Shown: positions 32,959 through 44,325, numbered from the stretch's first letter. The stretch: DNA of 64,000 nucleotides from Halichondria panicea (GCF_963675165.1 NC_087381.1:6573378-6637377); one strand, 5' to 3'. The notes: generated by a model from the sequence alone, not told the origin. Program-made: numbers and translations.

Positions 32959-35415
32959 TATTAAAATACGAGCCGAAATTCTTAAATCTGAGATTCTAGC
33001 CCATCGCTCCAAGGTAGTCAGTAAAGTTCTCGAAACGGTGAAAGATGTTTGTCCCAATATTGTGGTTGTGGAATCACTGATTGATCCACAGGAAGTTGTC
33101 AGTCATCCTCTAAAACCTTCCTCAGAGCTCACTCTGTTTAGTGTCAGAGATCTTTCTGCCGCTGTCATCTCTCAAAAAGAAGCTGTGAAATCCGTTCATC
33201 AAGCTCTTTCACTGAAACGCCTTCTCCAGTTTGAGCCGTATGCTGGTTTAGACCAAAATACTCTACTGTGTATTCACAGTGACAAGAATGTCATAAAAGA
33301 TGAACAGATTTCAAACGCCTTCGTTTCTAATTTCGCTACACAAATTTCCGATCCAAACAGTATTCTCATGTGCAGAAGAATCCTGAGCCAATCTCGAGCT
33401 TCTAGTGTCAACATTCAGTCGGTCAGTCCCAGACAGGAGGTGGTCCAGGCCCTTGAGACCTGGAGGAGTGAGACTGAGGGAACTTACAGCTGTCTGAGGG
33501 AAACTCTCAACAAGTACAGTGTCTTCACTGGGAGAAACCCTCTTGTGAGTGGACTATAACTATCTACTTTCATGAATATACATGTCTACACTGTACTGCT
33601 AATTATGCACATACAGGACCTAGCTGGTGTGGCTCATGATGATATTAATCCCTCTGTGTTTAGTATCAATGGTGATGAGCAAAAGGTGCGTTGTTTGTAT
33701 TTAAATATACTGTACTCTACCGAGATTATGTCCACGTCCAAAATTACGCCCACCCCACTTTTTAGTGAAAGTTTCTCTATAGGCTAATTTGCCTCGAGAG
33801 TACGCCATGCATTCATCAGTGAGCAGTTTTCAAGAAAAGGTTTAGCAGTTTCTTGTTTAGATAGCTAGATATAATAATTATAGTTAGATCCTTTGCCCTA
33901 TTATAAGAGTATAATAGACAAGGACAATCTTCTCTGAATCTCTGTTGAAGGGTTAGCGACTAACATGCAGTGACAAGGAACAACCTTCTGATATTACTTG
34001 TATACTTTTCTTTATACCTAGCTACTTTACCCATGCATTACCATTGTGGTGATATTCAAGAGCTGGCAGGCCTCAAATGCAGACAGAAAAGACTTAATGA
34101 GTGGGCGTAATTTCAAAGTAAACACCTGGGTGGGCTTATTTTCGAGACAAAACTAATGTTTTCGAAATTAAGCCCATCCCACCTGTAGCTGATTTGTAGC
34201 ATGCGTAATCTCGGTAAAAGTGTACAAAATCTATTTAGGGTAAATTACTAAATTATACTTATAATGCATATATTATGTTGTTTTAGAGTTTACCCAGACC
34301 ACAAGTTGGTTGGTTAAGTGCTTAATTTTCCTCAACATGTTATGTGTATATAGGATCCAGGGACTACCAGCGTCCATGAGTTGATGGTCAAGTATGGAGT
34401 CACTGACGAGCAGTTGGATCGAGAGATTAAACAAGACGACATTGCTCCAGTAGCTATGCACTTTGATGATGTGGAGCTCTACCTCAACCCACTGAAGCTG
34501 ACTGACAATGAACAAGCTGACGTGAAGCGAGAGACTTATTTAAGTAGAAGCAATCGAGTGGCAGTGATCAATAGTTTGTCAATCTGGAGAGGTCACAAAC
34601 CCAGCGAAGCAACCTTTAGAGCACTGATAAGTATCTTATTGAATCTGGGGAAGGAAGAGATTGTTACCAAGATCTACCAGTACTTGAAAAGGTAGTATGT
34701 TCGCAGTTAAATGCACAGAACACTTAATCTAGGGTGGTTCTCTCCAATTTGAAAGTTCAGCAGCAGCTCAGTTCTAGAACAAATTAACTTGAAGAAAATT
34801 GAGATCTACGTCCAAGTGGAGAGTACACTTAATCACTACAGTTGTGGTTTACCACTTGATCAATTACTTCCTCTAACAGTGCACATGTTGTATACAGTGT
34901 GCTATATGGTTTCAGTGATTTCCAGCTTTGATTTATACCCGAAATCATGTGTACTGCTTGAATCACTAGTATACCTTCTTTACATGCAGACCCAGTGATC
35001 TATGAGTGCTGAGAGTGACTGACTGTAAAGCTAGAGCTATGTGTAGGACTCTTGTACTGGATTAAACACACAGTAGCTATTATAATTATTCTTGTTATTG
35101 TGTATGTGATTTTTCCCAATGTGAGTCATGGCTTTACAATGTAATAGTGAAATCTAATCTGTTTAACTCTTGTTGCGTTAAGGATCTTTACCCAAGTAGA
35201 TACACCTCTTCCATTGTGGAGGCTACAAATAAGAGGTCATAGACTTGAAGAGAGTATATCCAACAAAGTGGCAGTGATCAACCATACTATGATAGATTTA
35301 TATACTGCATGTAGCTATTACTATAATGTTAACATGTAGAAACTTCTCATGTGGTGTACAGTCAGAAGTGTATGCTAAGAGCGAAGTTTACTGCATAATT
35401 ATAGTGATGGTGACA

Positions 35416-36165
35416 GTTAAGTCCATACTCAAAGCGGTAAATTCACTGCTAAATCATAATTCCAATAGATGAGAGGTCCCTGTCATCAGAAAGGCTCCAA
35501 TACTCAGCAACTCCGGTCCAGAGAGTAAGAACTACAATATCATCATCAGCTGGTGGTGATTAATGTACACTGAAGCAGTCAAGTCAGTACCCAAAGAGGT
35601 AAATTCACTGTTAAATTATATACTTGGTGTATTTGAGAGTGTATAGTGATCAAAATGATACCGCTTGCCTCCCACAATGCACATGATGTGTGAGAGGTGT
35701 GGTTATATATACAGTGGAACCTCCATAAAACGGACACCATAACTGCTTCTTTGAAGCTTTGAAAAGGCTGTAGGGACAAGCTACAGCTAGGTTTTCACGA
35801 TTGTGCAAAATAATGTTATCTCAGCAATAATTTTTCTGCTAATTCTGGGTGTGGCTGTCTGTTCCGGGAGGTTATTTCCATTGCTAAAGCTTATACGGAG
35901 TAGAGAGGTGGTCGCTCCTGAGAGGTTGCTTTACATTGAAGTCATGTAGTTTCAATCCGGACCTGAGCTTTTGGCCGTTATATAACGTGTGGTTGCTCTT
36001 CAGAGGTGGTCGTTAATGGAGGTTCCACTGGTTCAGACTAATGAAAGGATGATTTGTGTTTGTTGTGCAAAAATCCTTATGCACTAACTTACATGTCGAT
36101 CGAGATTTAGTGCAGAACTGAGAAAAGAGAAAAATATAGCTGATCAAATCTGTCAGCACTATAGA
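35416..36165 (+). pseudogene. Relics of linker and death-domain exons
   Basis: 35475-35563 reads ERSLSSERLQYSATPVQRVR and continues to a stop, matching the linker exons near 14.1 and 15.8 kb. 36100-36155 matches the end of a death-domain exon (LRKEKIADQICQHY). The parts between are lost or replaced by a MITE, so this is a decayed copy of the linker plus death-domain unit. Confidence 0.6.
35712..36030. mobile_element. MITE with CAGTGGAACCTCC termini
   Basis: A 319-bp element; left end CAGTGGAACCTCCATAAAAC and right end GTTAATGGAGGTTCCACTG are complementary. The left flank is TA, the right GT, so the target site is not certain. Termini resemble pogo/Tigger-type elements. Confidence 0.7.
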
Positions 36166-36780
36166 CTTCATTATATGTAGAGAAGGTGCATGTGAAAGGT
36201 GTGGTTACTGGTTCGGACTAAGTAACTGATTGTACAGGTGTTGAACAATACAGGGCCTTCACTCTCAGAACAAGCACAGCCTGGGATCAAGGCTGGTACG
36301 ACAGGCGCGAGGGGGGGGGGGCGATCAGTATAATTATGTGTACATACTGAATGTGTGCTCACGGCCCACATTAAAACTTTTTCATTGTTATAGCCGAATA
36401 AAGAATATTTTCAGTGTTATTTTTAATACATGCACGTACACCTGTAACACCTACCCACACACTTAATGCACCTCTTATTGCCATGGGTGCATGACAATTA
36501 TGCATGAGCCTTAGGAAGCTTTATAATTTTTATACTGAAACTAATTTTTACGGTGTTGCTTTAAACAGTATTATATAGGTGTAGCAAGAGACTGACAACC
36601 TGGAGTAATAGTCATGAGCCTATTGGTTTGGCTGACAAATATGGATAGTGTGATGTCGAAAGTATAAACAATAACAAAATTGCCATTAGCTGTGTCAACC
36701 AAGCAGGTCGATGTCATAATGTATTATGGGCTATATAGGATAGTGACAGAAATAATGCCATTCCCAGTAAGCTTTTGACT

Positions 36781-36874
36781 ATGGCTAGCTCCAACAAGTT
36801 GTATTGCTTGTTCCTATTGTCTGTCCTCCTTCATATATCACTTGGAGCTGGTGATGATCCCACCATGGATGTCA
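36781..36874 (+). CDS. Orphan signal-peptide exon, copy 1
   Basis: ATG 36781, then a hydrophobic signal peptide core (CLFLLSVLLHISLGAG) and a GTAAGT donor at 36875 in phase 1. This is the first-exon type of the IgGFc-binding-like receptor. Downstream exons are not present before the next copy at 39562, so it is either a solo exon left by duplication or an alternative first exon. Confidence 0.6.
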
Positions 36875-37261
36875 GTAAGTGGTGTTGCATGTGCACGTGC
36901 ATGCTTTTCTATCAGCTTTTCTATCAGCTGATATTATATAGCCACTGCTTGTATACGTACTATAAAGTTGGATTTGAGACTCGAGTGTGTTTAGACTCAG
37001 GGAGATGTGCATGTGAGTGTGCTTACGTATGTAAAGTTCTAAGAAAGTTAATAATTGCATGTTTGCATTTTTATGCGTCTGTGAGTGTAATGAAATTGTA
37101 TAATAACGCAGATTTGTGTTTAATCAATTGTTTGCGATGTGCTATATAGCCGATCGTTGTTCATGCTTTCCATCACAGCACAGTATTATACAATGTGTGC
37201 ATAATTATATGTTCAGTTATAAGTAGTCCCTGATAAATGATGCTTTTTTTAACCCATTATT

Positions 37262-37820
37262 ATGCCTCGGTGCGCATGCGCAAGCGAGGTATACGGTAGT
37301 GTGTTTGTATGTCTGTGTGTGTGTGTAGACTGCTACAGCTGCTCAAGGATGAATCAAGTGCAAGTAAGAGTTTCTATAGGCTTCTAGTCATGTTTACTTG
37401 GATTTTAATTCGTGGATTTGCAAAATAATGCTTCGTTCTCGAGTTATGCCTAGTTTTGCTTACTTTGAATGCCATTGCAGCCTTTTCAGAACAGTCCGTA
37501 GCAAAGCTTGTTCACCGAGTGTTACTACTCTACTTAGTAGTTAGCTCTGCACTAGAACGCTAGCTATTGGTAGCTGCAAGAGTGAGAAGAGAGCTGCAAG
37601 GCTCTGCGCTAGCTGCAGACGGCAGCCATTAATTTTAGACTTGAACTTTTGGCATCGATCGTTTTTAACAACATTCATGGTTGATCATTACCCACTATTC
37701 ACAGCAAAATTAATCATCATGATAATTATAATCAATGTGTGTATAAAAGCTAGCTATTAGTAGTTTTGTTATGTAGCTTTGGCACCTCCACCGAGGCATC
37801 AGCACCCGCGGTGCTTTCAT
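37262..37820 (+). mobile_element. Dispersed repeat R1, copy c (complete, with empty site)
   Basis: Runs from TATGCCTCGGTGCGCATGCG to GCACCCGCGGTGCTTTCAT. At the paralogous place in arm B (about 49090-49125) the sequence passes straight from CACCCATTATT to GCCTATTATTCTCC, so R1 is an insertion. A possible short duplication is CATT. No coding region; probably non-autonomous. Confidence 0.75.
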
Positions 37821-38924
37821 TCTATTTATTTTTGCCTATTATTCTCCTAAAAATCCGATTATTCTCTGATTAATAAAATAAGTTAAGACGTATATATAAA
37901 CACAACACACATGCAATTGATCAAGATATAATTGATTCTGTATTTCTCGCTGACTCAGTTGAAATATTCCGACACTCAAAATTAAGTCTTCCTAAAAGAA
38001 GGGCAGCTGATTCATGAGACACCTTTAGCCTTTTTACCATGAGAACATCCTTATGCAAAACTTAATGTAATGATCTTTACCAAAAATGGACATTGATGCC
38101 TATTATTCCCAATTATTCTTGAGACACCTATTATGCTAAAATTGTTCCGAGCATAATTTATCAGGGCCTAGTTATAAGCTCGTGTTGCCCAATCTTTTAC
38201 TGCCTTAAGATGACATAATTATGTTCGCAAGTATTAATTTCTGCTATTTCTGCGAATGAGAGTAAAATCGCAAAAATGTGTACTCGCAGATTATTGGAAA
38301 TTGCAATGAAACTCATTAAAATCACTTGCGAGTAATTACAGATTGCAAGAATTAAAATATGTCGCCTTAAGGTATATTAGATCCCATTCGAGTGTATTTA
38401 GCAGGGAACTATAAGCTATAGTACTGGTACTATAGATTGCTCTGGGCTACAAACTACGATATTATACATTGTATTGTCATTTACAAGAAAAAAATTATTG
38501 TAGCTAGATACTTTGTCTAGTAACATAATAACAGAACTAGAATGGAAGAGAGAAGCTCTAGAGTATTTTTTGGCTTTGTTTGAGAGTAGTATATAGGAGC
38601 CGCTCGTTTCTTGGGCAGTGTGCTGTACTTTTTTTGCTGCAAGGCTGCATGGGGGAGGAGCTGGATGTATGGAAGTGCTGGGGTTCTAGCTTTGGCTTCT
38701 TCCTTTGGCTTTGTTCAAGAGTAGCATAGAGCCGCTCGTTTGCTGGGCTTGTTTGCTGCAAATTCTTGCTTAGATGTCTTCCTTTCGCTTTGTGAGAGTA
38801 TAGTACGAGTCGCTTGTTTCTTGGAAGGTGTTGTTTGCTGCAAAACTGGTGGAGGAGCTGGATGTTTCCATTTTGTGGGTGGAGCTAGGTCCAGGACTAT
38901 AATTTATAAACTGAGGTGGAGGAA

Positions 38925-39241
38925 TAGTTGGGCGGAGCCCGACCGTCCCTGACGGGAGGTCGGGTTGCAAGCCTATCTGGGATTTGTTCTAGCGCCACTA
39001 TAGTGGCGCCCTATCAGATTGCAGTATTTTTCACGTGGCTTGGTTACACTTCTGCTTGCATCTAGTTGCAAAACCGCATGCAGTATTGCTGTGCCATCCT
39101 GTGGTTTACACGTCATCAAGTCGGTTAACACCCACTTGAGAATAATAATATTCATAGCAGTACTACATAATGCGCAGAACAAATTCCAGATAGGCTTGCA
39201 ACCCGACCTCCCGTCAGGGACGGTCGGGCTCCGCCCAACTA
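38925..39241. mobile_element. MULE-like MITE with 9-bp duplication and empty site
   Basis: A 317-bp element; inverted termini of about 60 bp start TAGTTGGGCGGAGCCCGACC. The direct repeat gtggaggaa is at 38916-38924 and 39242-39250. Arm B has a single gtggaggaa at this place (near 51600), which is the unoccupied target. Confidence 0.95.
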
Positions 39242-40133
39242 GTGGAGGAACATGGTTGACTATTTAGTAATGTGACAGCTCAAGGCATGTTCTATGGTGT
39301 TGCTTTTAACAGGGGATCTTATAATCAACACATGCACCTAGAAGCTGACAACCTGGAGTAACAATTATTATTGGTTTGGCTGATGAGGATAGTGGACAAT
39401 GTGATGTCAAAAATAACACAATAACGAGCCATTATCTGTGTCAACCAAGCAGTTAATAGAAGTTGTATATGTAAGGCTATTATAGATCTATGAGTAAAGT
39501 AAAGTTAGTGAGTAAAGTAAAGTTCAACCATTCCTAGTGAAGATTCTGTCGAGTTTAGACTATGGCTAGCTCACAAAGTTTGTGTTGCATGTTCCTATTG
39601 TCTGTCCTCCTTCATATATCACTTGGAGCTAGTGATGAATTGATCCCACCCTGGATAGCAGTAAGTGCAATGGTCTTGTATCAGCTGTATCTATATAATA
39701 GTTAGACACTTTTTTGGAGATGTCTATATGGGATTTAGAAGTCCAAAGGCACTGACTTAGGTGCTACAAGTGGCTGAAGGCTTCTAATCACATATATATA
39801 GAAACTGACAAAACAGTGTCTAGATGCTATATGCGCATGCACAAACCTTGCCTCCGAGGCTTGGCTATACAATTACTTGACAACGGAATGCTAGGTGTAC
39901 TAAGTAAATTGGTATACTAGTACAGTAGACTCTCGCTATTCCGGCTCTCTGAAATGCGGCCACCTCGATATACCGGCCATTTGGTTTGGCACGGAATGCT
40001 AGCTATATGTTTTCTGCACAAAACTCGACCTGAAGTACGGCCACTCGCTATTCCGTTTACCGGCCAGTGCTGGCTGTCCCAAACCTGATTTTTATACTCA
40101 TATTACGGCCGGATATGACGTTTTGGGTGTGGT

Positions 40134-41872
40134 TTGGATAATTCTGTAGTCTTAGATGTAGAAGGCTCTAGCTCCTCTCGCCCAGCCCCTGGCCCTCACT
40201 CTAGCCACAAACACAAGAGGAATGACTTGTCTCTAAAGATGAGGTTTGAAGTGATACAAGCTGTCGAAAAAGAACCAAAGATTGGAACAAGAAAGTTGGC
40301 AGAAACTTTTAAGTGTGGTAGGACACAAATACAATTAATCCTAAAGAATAAGGATCATATCAAAGATTTGTATTTTTCCAATGTTAATAGCAATCGTGCT
40401 CAATGTCAGAAGAGAACAAGAAAATCTGAATATGCTGACATCAATGAGGCACTCTTGGAGTGGTATCAGCTTGCAATTTCCAGAAACATTTTCCCTGATG
40501 GAACGATTTTGACGGAGAAAGCCATTCAGATTGCTGAACGACTAGGTTTCGATAATTTTACAGCCTCTAGTGGTTGGCTCACTAGATGGAAAGCTCGAAA
40601 TAGCATAAAACAGAGGATTATTAGTGGTGAGTCTGGAGATGTCAGGAGTGACACTGTAGAATCTTGGTTCGAGCGTATACCATGTGTCGTCGAAGGTTAT
40701 GAACCTAGAGATATCTGGAACTGTGATGAAACAGGATTGTTCTGGAGAGCACTTCCTGACAAAGGCCTGGCCGTAAAGAATCAAGAATGCAAAGGTGGTA
40801 AGGAGTCAAAATTGCGCATTACAGCATTGTTTTTTGTTAATGCCCTAGGGGAATCCGAGAGTCCTCCCATTGTAATTTGGAAGTCAGAGAACCCTAGATG
40901 CTTCAAAGGTATAGATAAATCGAAATTGCCTGTTTGGTATTACGCACAAAAAAAGTCATGGATGAACAGTGAAATCTTACATGACATTCTGATAGAAACT
41001 ATTACGAGTCAAGAGATCAGTTTTGCTGCTTATGGACAATGCAGGGTGTCATCCACCAAATGTTGTTGATAAATACAGTAATATTAAAGTTGTTTTTCTT
41101 CCTGCCAACACAACTTCAAAACTGCAGCCGTTAGATCTTGGAATCATCATGAATTTTAAAACATGCTATAGAAAACTGTTCATGCGATACATTGTTACGA
41201 AAATTGACAAATGCTCAACTGCAACTGAAATTGTTAAGTCGATCACAATACTCCGTGCAATTCAATGGATTGCAGAAGCTTGGAAGTCTGTGGATCCTGC
41301 TGTGATTACTAAGTGTTTTCGGAAAGCTGGTATACTTGACAATGATCTGAATGTAGTACAGCAACAATGTATTACGGTAGATCCATTTCTCGATCTGGAT
41401 CCACAAACAGAGGAGGAGGACTGCGTCGATACTGAGGTGTTGGATCTAATGCAACAAACACATGGAGATGATCACTGTTCATTTGAAACTTTTGTTTCTC
41501 ATAGTGACATTGCAATTAACCTGTTTTGATATGGACAATCCACATTGGGAAGAAAATTTTCTTGGAAAACTTGGTAATTCTTCTGAGCCAATTAGTGATA
41601 CTGAAAATGATTATGACGATGATAATGATTATGACGATGATAATGATTATGACGATGATGATGATGATGTATTGGCACCACCACCTTTGAAAATCAAAAG
41701 CTACACTGAAGCTCTAAATGCTGTTGAGGACACAGTTGCTTTTCTAGAAAGCAGAGGACATATATCTGAAGCTACCAAAATGGTGACTGTTTCGAATCGA
41801 ATAACATCTTTTTATTGTCAATCAAGACAATTAACTCTAGCAGAATCTTTTACATATAGATCTACTTCTTAA
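40134..41872 (+). pseudogene. Tigger transposase, two frameshifts
   Basis: Three overlapping frames make one protein: 40134-41040, then a +1 shift into 41023-41529, then another shift into about 41530-41872. The N-terminal region has the pogo/CENP-B-type helix-turn-helix (KMRFEVIQAVEKEPKIGTRK, WLTRWKARN). The DDE_1 catalytic core shows D in NCDETGLFW, D in LLLMDNAGCHPP and D in KLQPLDLGIIMNF, i.e. the DDD triad. The tail contains an acidic 6-residue repeat (NDYDDD, encoded by 18-bp repeats at 41608-41661). No ATG opens the frame before KMRFEV, so the start is also damaged or spliced. The frameshifts make this copy inactive. The enzyme normally cuts and moves the element using its termini. Confidence 0.9.
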
Positions 41873-41974
41873 TTATTACTTAGTTGTGTCTGTAGTTACT
41901 GTATTGATTTGTGTACTTAGCAGGCTCATGCAGCAGGCTGTAGACAATCTATAAGTACTCAAGACAGAACCGCT

Positions 41975-42060
41975 AAATGGCCGCGGCTAAAATGCGATCC
42001 TACCTCGAATACAAATGCATTTGTATTCGAGGTAGGGTCGCATTTTAGCCGCGGCCATTT
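41975..42060. repeat. 86-bp palindrome at the 3' end of the Tigger
   Basis: AAATGGCCGCGGCTAAAATG and its complement form a perfect hairpin apart from one mismatch, centred on ATGCAT (42015-42020). A decayed version is at about 22480-22525. It could form a cruciform or act as a terminator for the element. Confidence 0.85.
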
Positions 42061-42974
42061 ACTGGGTACTTTCTGAAGTACGGCCACCTTGCTATTCCGG
42101 CCAAGCTGCATGGTCCCAAGAGTGACCGGATTAACGAGAGTCTACTGTATACCTGCTCTGAGGCACTTTTTCCTTGATCTTATCAACTATGGTCTAAACG
42201 TATATTAATTTTAGTGATTATTACAGAATAAGGTTTCAGTTAATGATTCATAACTGCTAGAAAATTCAAAACCCCTGCAGATCCTACTGCTCCAAACACC
42301 AGAGGAAGCAGATTTGCTCTTGCCTTTATGCAGAATCATGCGCGAACTGCAGGAACTACTGAACAGCAAATTGGTCTTTTCATCACCACTCAACAGGAGA
42401 GCTCACGTTTCACCCTAGAGACACGATGGCCGGGAGTGAGTGGAGCAGGATTCACTGAGACCTCTCCTGGATCTGGGTTATGGTCCCGCACGGAAATCGC
42501 TCGAAGAGGAGAATTCACTTTCATCAATTTGCCGGCAGGAGGGAATACCCAACCAGACGTAGCCGTGCACAACAATGGAGAAACCGATGAAGCTGAAAGA
42601 CAAAAGGGATTGTTTATAACAGCAGAAAATGCAAACGATGAGCTCATATATGTGCTTAGTGATGAATTGATCTCCACTGATGCGTACATGGCTATCAACT
42701 GTGTCGAGTTTCCAGGTGCGACAGATTACAAGTACTTCATCTTTTCATCTGATATATTCGGTGGAGAAAGATTTGAGAGTCGATTTCTCTTTACTCCTTG
42801 TCAAGATGAAACTACTGTCAGTGTACAAGCCTCTCAAACTCAAATCCATCCCTCATGGGTGCTACCGAGTACAACTGAGCTCAACGCATGGGGTGAATGC
42901 TCCATGAATGCATAGAGCATTCACCCCATGACATTAATTATGCCATTTAGATCTATTTATGGTATTAAACCTAC

Positions 42975-43121
42975 CAGAACAACGTCTAAAGGGAGATTGG
43001 TTGCCTTCTGTGCCTGAAGATGAAATGATGCACAGGTTTTGCCCTTACTTTGCATGCCCTCCTCATAAAATCTTATTAAGGTCTTTTTTTGGTCCTCACT
43101 TAGTGGGTATCTATCAGCCAT
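42975..43121 (-). CDS. Homeodomain-like first exon
   Basis: ATG at 43121 opens 49 codons that end at a consensus donor (CTG|GTAGGT, 42974). The peptide (YPLSEDQKKTLIRFYEEGMQ ... ATNLPLDVVL) has the layout of a helix-turn-helix of homeodomain type: helix 1 around SEDQKKTLIRFYEEG, and a last helix beginning at LPLDVVL where WxxN would follow. The next exon is not found within the adjacent IgGFc fragment, so this may be an orphan exon. Assignment rests on pattern only. Confidence 0.35.
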
Positions 43122-43631
43122 AGTGATAAATTAATATTAGCCAAAGCAGCTAAGCTATTTTGTTAATTAATATTGTAGAGCTGCATAGGGCATTTTTCAC
43201 CAGTACATGCGATACCTTTACCATCAATATTGCTGATCCCAGCCCTATACATAGCAGTGACCTGACACATGATCTTACCTCTTCTATAACGTCATGATCT
43301 TATGCGAAGCGGGTGCAGCTAGAGACAACTCGACTGGGAACGACCTATACCCATTATACACTAATCAACATACAGGGGGGAGGGGTTATAAGTGCAAAAT
43401 GTGAGACAAGCTAGCTGTGTGACAGTTAAAACTTTTATAAAAATAAAAGCTACATAACTATTATTATAACATCACAGCTTTGCTACTACTTCATGATTCG
43501 TGTCCCCATTGGATATATTAAAGTCGAATGGGTTCTCTTCGGGGATAAGCGGCATTGAGAGCTGGAAAATATGCTTTGTTCCATGCAGTTATAAACACAC
43601 TTTAATTCTGTGAAACTTACATGTTATAAGA

Positions 43632-43892
43632 TTATTTCATATTGGAGATAGAGGTACATAAACTGACAAATTGGTGTTTTTTCACACAAATCAAGCTGAA
43701 TAAAAGAAAGCTCAGCACTAACATAGCAGCTGTAGCTATCAGTAGTGCTGGGTGTATGTGTGCATGATGCCTGATTGCTTTGAATTTCTCTTTTAGGCCC
43801 CCTACGAGAAAAATAAGCAGATATAGGGACATTGTATACTTTCCTGAGCGCAACTCGCCTCCAACCAGAGGGTGTGACGTCACACACTGCAT
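43632..43892 (-). CDS. Possible small single-pass membrane ORF
   Basis: An 86-codon frame with one strong hydrophobic helix (ALLIATAAMLVLSFLLFSLI) followed by KK. No family, conserved partner or splice context seen. Another frame over the same DNA is equally open. Weak call. Confidence 0.15.
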   Translation of the reverse strand: MQCVTSHPLVGGELRSGKYTMSLYLLIFLVGGLKEKFKAIRHHAHIHPALLIATAAMLVLSFLLFSLICVKKHQFVSLCTSISNMK

Positions 43893-43959
43893 TTATCTAG
43901 CATCACGTGGGGCGTTGCCTATCCCTTTCTTTTGTGTATCTATGGTATAATTTATGCAG

Positions 43960-44325
43960 CGTATAAGATTGGCATGACAGACAAATGGCTTGACACAAAA
44001 TTGTTGGAGTTCCAACGCTTAAAACCACTGCAAAACAGCCCCACCCCACTTCTGGTGCTGCAAAACAGCCCCACCCCTCTACTGCTGCAAAGAAACAGCC
44101 CCACCCCATTTACTTCTGCGAAGAAACAGCCACACCCCACTATACTACTCAGTGTAACTGCTGCTCGAACAGCCCCCTACTAGCACTATCCTCGGTATCA
44201 CAACCGAGCCAAAGAAGCTCGCCTCTACACTGCTGCAAAACAGCTCAAGCCCCCTGCAAAAAGATCCGCTTCTAGTGCTATGATGAAGCCAGAATTGACC
44301 GTGCATCAAGAAGTGGAGGACTAGG
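43960..44325 (+). repeat. Minisatellite with a coding-like tail
   Basis: About four units of roughly 30 bp (CTGCAAAACAGCCCCACCCC) at 44026-44145. After a TAG the same frame continues open as a basic tail (HYPRYHNRAKEARLYTAAKQ ... ELTVHQEVED) to TAG at 44323. It may be the 3' end of a gene whose repeat region is broken, or a chance frame. Confidence 0.35.

Larger units (their letters stand above)
26908..34695 (+). pseudogene. Second ankyrin-Roc-COR-death-domain locus, interrupted
   Basis: Exon 26908-27175 encodes a death domain (LEQLSQLECDQWLQLGVRLG...IGEYKLAESVC). Ankyrin exons, one repeat each and phase 1-1, follow: 28195-28287, 28453-28557, 28701-28796, 28854-28955, 29009-29113, 30090-30194, 30260-30370 and 30419-30525. 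The main exon 31090-33544 carries ankyrin end, Roc (P-loop GDGGVGKST at 31344, DFAGQKEF, GSHAD) and COR. Then come 33617-33685 and a terminal death-domain exon 34354-34695 (stop TAG). Defects: the last ankyrin exon has 2 extra bases (GGCTATACTTGG against GGCCACTTGG), causing a frameshift; the third ankyrin exon lacks the LSL of its TPLSLA motif; a 225-bp MITE splits the main exon with a stop. The step from the 26908 exon to the first ankyrin exon is out of phase, so an exon is missing or the two belong to different genes. Unless the MITE is spliced out, this is a pseudogene or alleles differ. Confidence 0.75.
39923..42147 (+). mobile_element. Tigger (pogo-type) DNA transposon
   Basis: Inverted termini CAGTAGACTCTCGCTATTCC (left) and the complement of CAGTAGACTCTCGTTAATCC (right), flanked by TA (39921-39922 and 42148-42149). 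2,225 bp with one transposase gene. The empty site is in arm B near 52605 (GTATATACCTGCTCTGAGGC). Confidence 0.95.
36781..42870 (+). repeat. Segmental duplication, arm A
   Basis: Collinear with arm B (48627-53329). Differences: arm A has repeat R1 (37262-37820), a MULE-like element (38925-39241) and a Tigger (39923-42147) that arm B lacks; arm B has a 1.4-kb insertion (49699-51097) and about 300 bp near 51617-51915 that arm A lacks. Confidence 0.85.
39562..42870 (+). pseudogene. Truncated IgGFc-binding-like receptor gene split by a Tigger
   Basis: Exon 39562-39660 encodes the signal peptide (MFLLSVLLHISLGAS). The next exon begins at 42281 (PTAPNTRGSRFAFAFMQNHA...) and matches the complete gene at 52736 closely up to 42870. 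There homology stops abruptly within LPS, and 16 more codons of unrelated sequence lead to a stop. A Tigger lies in the intron. The retained part is about the first 195 residues of the IgGFc-binding-like domain. A hairpin (42889-42929) sits just past the break. As in the complete gene, the first exon has 5 extra bases that put its GTAAGT donor out of phase. Confidence 0.75.
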
